Assembly (NCBI GenBank): GCA_023935145.1
Contig: CM043705.1
Location: forward strand, 56,824,084-56,888,083
Direction: 5' to 3'
DNA: 64,000 bases
From: Bretschneidera sinensis
Taxonomy: Eukaryota > Streptophyta > Magnoliopsida > Brassicales > Akaniaceae
The notes under the pieces are model-generated. The model was not told where the DNA came from. It saw only the letters and a list, made by a program, of their open reading frames with translations, and ran no database searches. The translations under genes were made by a program, and so were the position numbers. Shown here piece by piece: positions 10,538 through 19,825 of this stretch (the stretch's first letter is position 1; each line of letters begins with the position of its first letter).

Positions 10538-12406
10538 CGCGGGCAGGTTCCGAACGAGGAAGTCCCACGCCGTGATCGTAACGTTCAGGATGCGATGATT
10601 GAGGATTTACAGAGGCAAGTTGCAGAGTTAATCCAGTATCTAGCGGCGCAGAATTTCGGTAATTGTGAGATGGAAGATCATGATTCCGATTCCAGTTTTG
10701 AAAACCTGTATTACAATCTTGCTCAATTCAGGGAACACCGTGGTAGGGAGGATCATTATAGAGACCTCAATTTTAGAGTGGATCTACCCGAGTTTTCTGG
10801 TATGTTACAGGCCGAAGGATTCGTCGATTGGTTGAATGAAGTAGAGCATATTTTCGAGTATAAGGAAGTCCCAGATCGTGTCAAAGTGAAACTGGTCGCC
10901 ATCAAATTCAAAGACAGAGCATCTGCGTGGTGGGAGCAGTTGAGGCACTCACGCGACCGACAGGGCAAGGCCAAGATCACTGATTGGGATAAGATGAAGG
11001 GTCACTTCCTTCTTTTTAGCTACACTCAAACCTTGTTTCAGCGACTTCATTCATTGAGGCAAGGCACGAGATCAGTGGAAGATTACACGGAGGAGTTCTA
11101 TCAATTGATAGCCCGAAACGATTTATCCGAGACAGAAGAGCAGATGGTGGCACAGTATTTGGGGGAATTACGGTAGCCCTTGCAGGATGTCCTCGGTCTT
11201 CACTCACTGCGGACCATTTCTGAAGCATACCAGCGTGCACTTGCGGTGGAAAAACAGCAGAACAGGAGGCCAGTGATCAGAAGTGATCAAAGCAGTCGGC
11301 CAGTTTGCCCTCAAGAATCTCGTCCTGCCCAGTAACCACCCCAGGGTAACTCTAACTCAAATATTAGATGTTTCAGATATGGTGAACAGGGGCATAAAGA
11401 GACTGAGTGCATGAAGCCTGCTAGTCAGGAGGGCAAAAATCTCCTGATTGAGGACAATGTGGTAGATGAAACTGAGGAGATTGGAGAGCTAGTGTATGAC
11501 GATGGTGAAGATGGAGATGTGTTGTATGGAGATGGCCATGAGACTCTGGTCATTCGTAAGAGTCTACTGACCCCCAAGGGCGATACAGGGGACGATTGGT
11601 TGAGAATCAATATTTTCCACACGACCTGCACAGTTGCAGATAAAGTCTGCAAGATGATCATTGACAGTGGTAGTTGTGAGAATGTAGTGTCTGAAGAGAC
11701 TGTCCAAAAACTACAGTTGAAGACAGATCATCATCCTAAGCCGTATAAATTGTCGTGGCTGAATAAAGGCAGTGAGGTAACAGTAGATAGGCGATGCCTA
11801 GTGTCTTTTTCGATTGGTAGGAAATATTTTGATAATACCAGGTGTGATATTGTGTCTATGGATGCTTGTCATGTATTGTTAGGCAAACCTTGGCAGTATG
11901 ATCGCAGTGTTATTCATGATGGGCGAAAAAATACATATTCCCTTAGCATCAAAGGGAAGAAGATTGTGTTGGCACCTCGTCGGGAAGGAACCACTCCTAC
12001 CCTGGTAGCCAATAATACTAATCTGCTTTTGATGTCCAGGTTTTTAGCTGAGGTTGAGCGTGGAGACGTGGTTCATGCTCTGCTGCCTTGTGGGAATAGT
12101 GCAGCAGACATGAATCCAGATTTACCAGCAGAGGTGCAGCAGCTGCTAGCAGAGTTTTCTGACCTGATGCCAGAGGATCTTCCTCCTGGGTTGCCGCCTG
12201 ATGTCTTTAATGTGAAACACCTGAGTCCTTGTTTTGTGGATTCCGATGAAGCTATTGTGAACTCGAGGACGAGTTCTTTCCAACCCGAGGCGACTGATGC
12301 AGGAGGATCCGAGTCAGGTGATGCTAGGTTGTCAGATAACACGTTGTTCGCACTGAGATACCTTAAGTTGGCAGATCAGTGCAAAAATGACATATGGACT
12401 ACCTAG
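10481..12406 (+). pseudogene. Gypsy gag-protease polyprotein, deleted and with stops
   Basis: The frame opens at the ATG at 10481 with a (GlyArg)n tract encoded by repeated GGTCGT. The gag core follows (LPEFSGMLQAEGFVDWLNEV, ASAWWEQLR, VEDYTEEFYQL). A TAG at about 11174 and another near 11333 interrupt it. The zinc knuckle near 11370 reads CFRYGEQGHKETEC, with the second cysteine replaced by tyrosine. From 11411 the retropepsin domain is open, with active site IIDSGSCENVVS and a later VLLGKPWQYD motif. The frame then reaches FSDLMPEDLPPGLPP, the usual lead-in to reverse transcriptase, and passes at once to DVFNVKHLSPCF, the usual C-terminal end of integrase. The frame runs 112 bp into the 3' LTR and stops at 12406. 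Confidence 0.88.
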
Positions 12407-12793
12407 AACGGTTTACTACCGTTGACTCTATTTTAGGCCTTCAAATTTGCAGTTTTCAGTTTTAAGAAACTTTCCATTTGCAATTTCCTTTTGTATTCAA
12501 GTCAGAATTGACTCCCGTTGATTCTGCCTTAATACAATTGCTTAATTTTAGTAATTTCTTTAGTTTTCCCCAGGATTATGTTTTCGGGGATTTTTTCCTT
12601 TTTTCCTTTGGCCTTATAAATAAGGAGGCCACGAATGAAAAGATTATCATTATTATTGATTTGCATAATTTCGAATAAAAATTCAGAGTTGTTCCTCTGT
12701 TTTTTCTAGGGTTTTTTCTCGTGTTATTTTCTTCTCTGTGAATTATTTGTTGAAAACTAGCCTGCAGAATAATCACTATTCTGCCCGGTGTCA
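12295..12793 (+). repeat. 3' LTR of the gypsy element
   Basis: Partner of 9929-10429, followed directly by the target duplication atact. The polyprotein frame overlaps its first 112 bases. Confidence 0.93.
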
Positions 12794-12798
12794 ATACT

Positions 12799-13096
12799 CT
12801 TCAAGCTTTCTAAGAGCACACAAGATGGTGCCCAATAGAATTATGATTGTGTGCAAACTTTATTGAAACATACTACTGGCTAATGTAGTGATAACACTAG
12901 TGGTGGTCGTGTTCAAGGATTCAAAGTAGTTAACCTAAGCTACATCGACCTGGGAGCACTAACAAAGATCAATCTTGCTCAGAGGCAACCATGGAGTGAC
13001 CTTCATTTTATGAACCATAAACGCACTTAGGATAACTGAAAATAAGAAGCACAGCTGCTCTAGTAGTCAATACAGCCAGTCCCAAAACACAACCAG

Positions 13097-13130
<34 letters not shown>

Positions 13131-13519
13131 ACACATGACAACAACGCAGTGGTTGGCTAGCAGTATAGCTCAATCGATTCAGAGATGGACATTAAGGCAC
13201 AATATAAGTAACAGAGTAAAAAATATAAGTAATAGAAAAATAATCAAATAGTATGACAAAGAATAGGAGCATTTCCATTGTACTTCAGAGAAGGAAAAAA
13301 AACATTGTAAAAAGGAAAGGAAAATTGACAGAAGTTTACCAGAAAATATTATGGCGGGGGAGCTAAGGGCAACAGCTAGATGAAGCAACAAGAAGATTAT
13401 GGCAAGGGAGCTAAGTTCGCAGGACTGAAATTTGGGGGAAACGACGCGGTGGAGCTAAGGGAGCAGGAACAAAATTTTGGAGGAAAAACATATCGCGACA
13501 AACTAATTTATATGTGAAA
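12799..13519. other. CACTA interior with a 33-base poly-A run
   Basis: No exon is recognised. A run of 33 A at 13097-13129 is the main feature. The segment leads into the CACTA subterminal repeats. Confidence 0.4.
13097..13129. repeat. Poly-A homopolymer (33 bases)
   Basis: Uninterrupted A from 13097 to 13129. It may be the tail of a retroposed sequence, but no adjoining SINE or LINE is recognised. Confidence 0.9.
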
Positions 13520-13789
13520 TTTTTAACATATTCCGGCACTTTGAAGCACCAAAATATGAAATGGAGCATATACCGGCGCTTTGAAGCACCGGAATATGCT
13601 CATTTCATGCCGGTATATGAAATATGTAGTAAGATTCACATATAATGGCGCTTTGAAGCGCCGTTATACGTTCTTTGAATATTGCGACGCTTTGAATATT
13701 GCGGCGCTAGCGCCGCAAAAAAAGCGCCGGCAGTTATTATATTGCGGCGTTTTTTTGAAGCGCTGGCAAATGTCAATTATCTTGTAGTG
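13520..13789 (-). repeat. CACTA terminal and subterminal repeats
   Basis: A GGCGCTTTGAAGCACC-like motif recurs in direct and inverted orientation (about 13532, 13573, 13648, 13687, 13752), with a palindromic core at 13700-13720 (GCGGCGCTAGCGCCGC). The block ends in CTTGTAGTG. Dense GC-rich subterminal motifs next to a CACTACAAG end match the transposase-binding regions of En/Spm-type elements. The surroundings are AT-rich, so the patch stands out. Confidence 0.7.
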
Positions 13790-13956
13790 GTGGCTCGAAC
13801 GATGTGACTTTTGTAGCGAGCAAATGTACTCGCATGGTGAAGTCCAAAATCCATAGGCTTAAGCTTTTAGGTTTGTATAGTCTTCAAAATCATATGATGG
13901 ACCTTTGCTTGGTGGACTCTCTAAATCCAAGTTTTCCCCAAACTTAGGTCAGCCAT

Positions 13957-14986
13957 TCTCCATCTTTGCACCTATCCTTTTTCCTTTATTTGATTTATGT
14001 TAAAATCAAATGCACTTAAATATTTCCAAGCTATTTTATGCAGTAACTAACCAGCCAATATTCATTTCTTACTACCACCTACTTAATCTAAGGATTACCT
14101 GATTAAAACCATATTTTTTCCGGGGTTAATCACTTATTAGTTATAAGCAATGCCTATTAGTATTATCTCTAAGCTTTTCATATAAGATTCTCAGGTTCCT
14201 CAACATACCAAAATAAAAATATCTATTTTAGTATGAAACTTCTATCTTTATGAAAAAGATAGCAGATGGTCATAGGCATTTGAGATGAGAGAACAGAAAG
14301 CTGATGAGTGTGGAGACCTCACGGTCACTTGCCTCAAAAATATTCTCTATCTTTCATCTTTCCCACAATACTGACTAGGTTCGATTTCGTTAAATTTCCC
14401 GCATTTAGATATCTCTCATTTCTAATGGTCCCCCCTACTGGAAAGACGCCTAAAATTCCTTGACAGCATGCAGTGGGAGTGAACTATAACCTGCACTATA
14501 TAAGTGTGAGTAGTTTGTTTAATATTTATACAGCCTAAAAAGTATAACCGGCAGAACAAGAAAGAGTCAGCTGTCCCCTGGAGTTCCCTTGACCACTTCA
14601 TTGCGGGCTCTTAACTTGAGAGGTAAGCCTGCCCTACTGAAGTGTTTGGGGGAATTCTGGCTGGCACCTGACACCTAAAGTCAGTGAGTGAATAATCCTA
14701 TCAGTCTTCACCTTAACAGGGTATGTTTTTAACATTTCATGCCTCACCACATTTTGTATTTTAGAGCTTTGCAATCTTGCAGTACATATTTTTATTATAC
14801 ATCACGTACTGCTTTCTATTGTAACACTGTCATTTTATCGTGTTTAATTCATGCTATGTTAAATCAGCTCGCAAGCAGAGAAAGCATGTAAAGGGAGTTT
14901 GTTCACCGATCAACAATTCCAGCAGGGGATCGACCAGCTTCTGCTGTAAGATGATCCAAGACCTTCTGCCTTCCAATTGTGGTCCC
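13957..14986 (-). repeat. Duplicated 3' flank of the F-box gene, copy A
   Basis: This 1-kb stretch aligns by eye with 17117-18199. Shared landmarks are GTTAAAATCAAATGCACTTA, GATGAGAGAACAGAAAGCTG, CTGGAGTTCCCTTGACCACT and AAGATGATCCAAGACCTTCT. Copy A lacks about 120 bp present in copy B. It ends inside the last coding exon of the F-box gene. Confidence 0.8.
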
Positions 14987-14990
14987 TTCA
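14923..14990 (-). pseudogene. Partial duplicate of the F-box gene's last exon
   Basis: The minus strand reads EGRRSWIILQQKLVDPLLELLI, recognisably related to the end of the F-box/FBD product at 18120-18200 (GRQKVLDHLTAEASPLVELL). The rest of the gene is missing. It is a truncated copy with no F-box domain. Confidence 0.6.
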
Positions 14991-15815
14991 ATCCAAACAA
15001 GGAGTTACGGTTTCTTCCTGTTCTGATACCTCCAGTTTTTTTATGAGTAATGGAGAAATTATCTGTCTTAAACATGGAGTTTAATCAAAAAGTTACTGAG
15101 TATCCATAATTCCACTAAGTGACTAGCTTCTCCGGATTAATGCTCAAAGAACCTATCTTCCTGTTATACAGCTCATATCTTATATGATTTAAAAACAGCT
15201 TGAGGTAACACTTTTGGGTGATAAGTCCTTAGAAATGTTGTCCGGGCGCTTCCATACTAATCGAATCAATTTTCAGCCTTGTTGATTGTCAATACAATTA
15301 ATGTTTGCATTTAAATTAATTCAAGGCGTGCCTGTCTAGCACTGCCATATTTTTTATACAATATTTTATTGTATAATTTTTGTACTATTTAAGTGGAAAT
15401 CTCAATTCTGGAATCAATTCTTCATCCTTGCTATTAATATGGCATGCACATTACTAATTCTTTAGGTTCCTAAGCAAAGTTACCAATATTATGGTAAGCA
15501 GGCTGCCCTAGCCATCCCTTGAGAGGACTGAAATTTAACTTATCATGAAAATAATTCTAATAAATAGTTCAGGACCAGAAAACCGGTGAGGTGTTTTATT
15601 ATTTGGGGGTATTTACAATATGTGTCGCTTATGGTGTGAACCTAGAGAACCACACAGCTCTGACCAATGTGTGGAGACGGTCGCACGCCCTCTCCTTCTC
15701 AATGTTTATTTATTTAGCAAAGAAAAAAAATAGAACTAAAGAATATTTGATTGGTGTGGTTCATTTATCATTAGTGTTGAGTTTAAATGCTTTCAAAAAG
15801 GCTATAGCATTGTAA

Positions 15816-15917
15816 CCTTGGGGTTAGCCCATTGGTTACATCTCCCTCTTTGTGATCTTCTGGAAGCAATTTCCCAAGTTTGACTCAGGTTACTGTCATG
15901 ACATTAGAAAAAAAAAG
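15816..15917 (+). repeat. SINE-like unit
   Basis: It starts CCTTGGGGTTAGCCCATTGG, which resembles a pol III A box. An AGTTTGACTC, weakly B-box-like, follows about 55 bp later, and it ends in an A-rich tail at about 15905-15914. The opening resembles the minus-strand unit at 16396-16483. Confidence 0.35.
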
Positions 15918-16395
15918 CTATAACATCATATGAAGTTTATGAACTTAAGATGGAAAGAGTTAATAACTTTAAGATTCCGATAATCAAAGTACTTTATATA
16001 GAGAAAAGTGGTCACATTTGCTTGATCAGGACTTTTAATTAAACACATGAAAATTATTGACCTTAAAACTTCAAACAATATTTCATTTTATTGACTTTTG
16101 TGTGTGCACCTTCACTAAATTTTTATTTAGGAAATATCTTTCTCTTCACATAATATATATCAATGAAATTTGAAGTGAATTGATGAGATTCAAAGAAAAC
16201 TGATATAGTGATCATTCACTTTCGATTAACCAAAAAAAAGATGGTGAGATGCTTAAATGAATGCTTGAGATGAAGACACGATCCAGTACACATAATTGTT
16301 TAAATTGGGGAAAAGTCGATACCCTCTTTGGTGTGAACCCAGCCCTGGAATGTCAAGAGAAAAACAGAAATACAAGTTATAGTTAGATTAAGAGA

Positions 16396-16483
16396 TTTTT
16401 TTTAAATATATTGGCGAGGGGGATCAAACCCAATTTTCCTATATACAGAACCCAAAACCACTAAGGCAAGAGGCCAAGGTTGT
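16396..16483 (-). repeat. SINE-like unit, reverse strand
   Basis: On the minus strand it reads CCTTGGCCTCTTGCCTTAGT, then GTTTTGGG and GGTTTGATCCC, one base from the pol III B-box consensus GGTTCGANNCC. An A-rich tail follows. No target duplication was identified. Confidence 0.4.
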
Positions 16484-17116
16484 AATTAAGAGATATTGTC
16501 TGAAGGTACACTTTCACCTAGTACTCCTAAGTGATCCTTACAGCTTCTGTAATTGTTAGTGATGACAATATGATGCTTTGCTTTGTATACTCTCAGGAAG
16601 TTTGCAAAGGAAACCATTTTGTTTAATCCTCTCTTTCTTTGATGGGAGATCCTCCATGGTTGCTTTTCGGATCATACCTTTTCTTCTTCAGGTTCGAAGG
16701 TAATGGAATCTATTAGGGAAAAATGCAGAAACCAGGAAAGGACTGTGTTTAGTTTTGGAAAACTCCATGGCATGTAATAAAGTCACTTTCCTTAAGGCTT
16801 AACTGGCTCCCACCATAAACATAATAGTGTGCACAACGGGTTTTTGCAAATTTCTTCAAGGACACAATGAAGCTCAATAAATGATTTGTTAAGTAATAGC
16901 CAAAGTATAAGCTGTTAAATTTGATCAGCCAGATTAGGTTACTGATCCTTTATATGCAAGGGTGAGTTCCTCCCCTGCAATTATTTACAGTACAATACTT
17001 TATATTTTGCTATGATCAATAATAGAGAAATCTGTTAGGATAAATATATAAGTTGTTGGGCCTTGTCTCAGCTTCAGGCTAGATGAAAGAAAAGAAGCAT
17101 ATTGAGGGCACAATGC

Positions 17117-18199
17117 ATTCTCCTTCTTTGCACCTGCCCTTTGCCCTTTCTTTGGTTTATGTTAAAATCAAATGCACTTAATTTCTAAGCTATGTTATAC
17201 AGTAACTAACAAGCCTATATCTTAATCCAAGGATTACCTGACTATAACCATGTTAATTGAGGTTATATTGCGTATTAGTCATCAATGCATATTTTAGTAT
17301 CAAGCTTTTATCATTGTGAAAAAGATGGCAGAGGATCCTAGGCCTTTGAGATGAGAGAACAGAAAGCTGAGTGTGGAAACCTCACTGACACTTGCCTCGA
17401 AAACATTATTTATCTTTCATCTTTCCCACAATACTGACCTGGTTCAATTTCAATAAATTTTCCACATTTAGACTTCCCTCATTTCTAATAGTCCCCTACT
17501 GGAAAGGCACCTAAATTTGCTTAACATGCTGCGGGCGTGAACTATAACCTTCACCATATAAGTATGAGTAGTTATTGCTGTGGTATAACATGCTGAACAA
17601 GAAAGAGTTAGCTGTCTCCTGGAGTTCCCTTGACCACTTCATTGTGGGCTCTTCTAAGACCCTTACCCCTTAACTTGAGGGTAACTCTGCCCTATTGAAG
17701 TGTTTGGGAGAACTCTGGCTGGCATCTGACACCTGAAACCATTCTTCACCTTAGCAGGCTATATTTCTTTCATTTCATTCCTCACCACATTTTGCACTAG
17801 AGCTTTGAATTAATATTTGTTCTTATTATACATTATGACATTATGTAGTGCTTTCTATTTATTGTATACACTGGCTCTTTCTAAGAGATTTTCCATGTTT
17901 TCATGCTATGTTCCATCAGATTTTGGAAAATTTCTTGCAAAGACCTGGACAAAAGGTACTCATAATCAGACAGAGACAGAGGTAGGAGAAATTTTCTCTT
18001 TCTCTCTCCGTCTAGCAGTGGAAAGAACCTCTGATCCAAGAAAATCCCATGGAATTTTTCCAGATTGAGAGCTGAGAAAGCATAGAAGATTCTAAAAGAG
18101 TTTGTTTACCAATGAAAAGTTACAGAATCAACAACTCCACCAGGGGACTAGCTTCTGCTGTAAGATGATCCAAGACCTTCTGCCTTCCAATTGTGGTCC
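17117..18199 (-). repeat. Duplicated 3' flank of the F-box gene, copy B
   Basis: Partner of 13957-14986. It is continuous with the intact-looking F-box gene, so it is probably the source copy. Confidence 0.8.
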
Positions 18200-19825
18200 A
18201 TCTGCTACAAGCTTCTGAAACTTCCCATTTCCCATCTCCAATGTAATATCTTCTATGTGGGTCAACCTTCATCGTTTCAAGTGCTATCGCATTGTTTAGC
18301 AGATAGATTGCAACCTCAATCTCGCTCAGGTAACCTCGTGTCCCTGTAGTCACAATTTCCTTGAGCTAATCATAGGAGCTGATTGGAGGCCTATATATTT
18401 CTCTTGGTTCTTCATCATAATCATAGGTTCTTAGCTGTAATAATGCATTTCAACGCAATTTTAGTGAAGGATTACAGAGATTCACTACTCATATTCATGG
18501 CATGAACAACAATGACAAATAAATCCGACAAGAAGCTTACATGCAATTCTAATTTTTGTATCGCGGGAGATGCCTCAAGAACAGTTGCTATCCACAATAA
18601 GTCGTGTTGATATATGGCAACTTCCAGAATCAGTAAATGTTTAAGATTAGGAAATTTTGGTAACCTCTCTGGCATGACCCCTGCCTGAAACATTGACGAA
18701 AAATAAAAGTAGCACAGTTCAAACAAGTGAAACAAATTTTTTATTTAAATAAGAAAAAATATGAAACAGTTCTGTGAAATGAGAAATATCGGCTACCTCC
18801 AAGTAACAGCTGCAGCTTAGAAACAAAGTCTCAAGGTGGGGGAGGTCGACAGGAAGCCTAGAAAGAGGCCAAACTACTCCATCACCGAGTCTGAGATGAA
18901 CAACATGGGTGAATACAGTTTTTAGATTCGGCAGCCTCCTGAACCTGAAGTTTATTAAGTAACCCTTGTATTCCCATGTTTCAAGATCAATTCCATTTAT
19001 TTCTATCGCCTTGAGTTTATTGCAGCCATACACATTTAGGTACTTCAGATGACAGCACGAAGGATGCTCAATCTTTAAGTGATCTATGTTATAGCATTCA
19101 TATAAAGACAACCACTTGAGGAGGCAACAATTAGATAATAAATTCTGCAAACAAGTATCAGATACCAAATCTACCAACATGAGATCAAGAGTTGTGAGGG
19201 TGTTGAAACCTAGGAAATTAGAGCTTTTTGGGGCCAGGTTGCAATATGCCAAACGCAAGCACTTTAAGGATGAGTACCTTCGGCCTCTCGCACTCCCATC
19301 ATAAAGAAGAAGATTATCACTAGGAAAATCATAAAAATCATCATCATCTTCTGAAGCACAAAAACAGTTTTCTTCGAACAAATAAAGATTAAGTTCTTCT
19401 AACCCACTTTGAATCGCGCGACTGATCCATTGATCAAGATGAGCACCATACTTATTGCGGCGCAAAAAGAAGTAAACCTTCATCTTTTTAATCTTATGGT
19501 CTGAGTTAAGATGTAGAAAGAACTGATCTACAGAATTAAAAAAGAATAACATCCTTTTGCAGGAAATTAATAGTCTCTGGGACATATTGTTGTGAAAATA
19601 GGTATAATTGTTATCACAAAACTTATTACCGTTCAACATGTTATCTGAATCAAAGTTGAGGTTTGATAGAGATGTAGTCCAAAGGTACCTCCATCTAGTT
19701 GAGAGAATACAAGTCCGTACGGCTTCTCTCATCGTGAGACATGATAAGATGGTGCCTAGAATACTGTCAGGAAGTTGGGTGATTCGATCATCATCTTGTG
19801 TGACCCTTTTAGATTTAGTTTCCAT
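18120..19825 (-). CDS. F-box/FBD/LRR-repeat protein, with premature stop
   Basis: Three exons on the minus strand: 18797-19825, 18541-18684 and 18120-18434, all phase 0 with GT-AG borders. Residues about 12-55 form the F-box (DRITQLPDSILGTILSCLTM, then REAVRTCILSTRWRYLW), which binds the SKP1-like subunit of SCF ubiquitin ligases. Leucine-rich repeats follow (LKCLRLAYCNL, LTTLDLMLVDL, LKWLSLYECYNI, LKYLNVYGCNKL). Exon 2 carries the FPNLKHLLILEVA motif typical of the FBD region. Exon 3 starts LRTYDYDEEP, but a TAG at 18366-18368 interrupts it after SSYD. Beyond the stop the frame stays open and FBD-like (LKEIVTTGTRGYLSEIEVA) to a TAA at 18120. As read, the product is about 413 residues and lacks most of the FBD. 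The target is unknown. It may be a pseudogene or truncated allele. Confidence 0.82.

Larger units (their letters stand above)
9929..12793 (+). mobile_element. Deleted Ty3/gypsy LTR retrotransposon (gag-protease only)
   Basis: Two LTRs of about 500 bp (9929-10429 and 12295-12793) begin TGATGCAGGAGGAT and end GGTGTCA. They are flanked by a perfect 5-bp target duplication, atact, at 9924-9928 and 12794-12798. A tRNA-Met-type primer binding site follows the left LTR after two bases. Only 1.9 kb lies between the LTRs. It encodes gag, protease and a short piece before the reverse transcriptase, fused in frame to the last part of the integrase. Reverse transcriptase, RNase H and the integrase core are absent, so the element is non-autonomous. 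Confidence 0.93.
1..13789 (-). mobile_element. CACTA (En/Spm-like) DNA transposon, 5' part, with two nested retrotransposons
   Basis: The plus strand ends at 13781-13789 with CTTGTAGTG. Read on the minus strand this is CACTACAAG, the canonical terminus of plant CACTA elements, and it is preceded by GC-rich subterminal repeats. A minus-strand CACTA-type transposase remnant lies at 489-1530. A copia element (2672-8306) and a gypsy element (9929-12793) sit between terminus and transposase; removing them puts the transposase start about 3.8 kb from the terminus, plausible for this class. The other terminus is not in the window, so the 3-bp target duplication cannot be checked. It is an inference that terminus and transposase belong to one element; they could be two separate remnants. 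Confidence 0.45.
14991..17116. other. Intergenic DNA with two SINE-like units
   Basis: AT-rich, no gene recognised. Two short tRNA-derived SINE-like units are at 15816-15917 and 16396-16483. Confidence 0.4.

Noticed and set aside
13790..13800. tRNA-like GGCTCGAACGA next to the CACTA end
   Set aside because: No cloverleaf or acceptor stem could be assembled around it.
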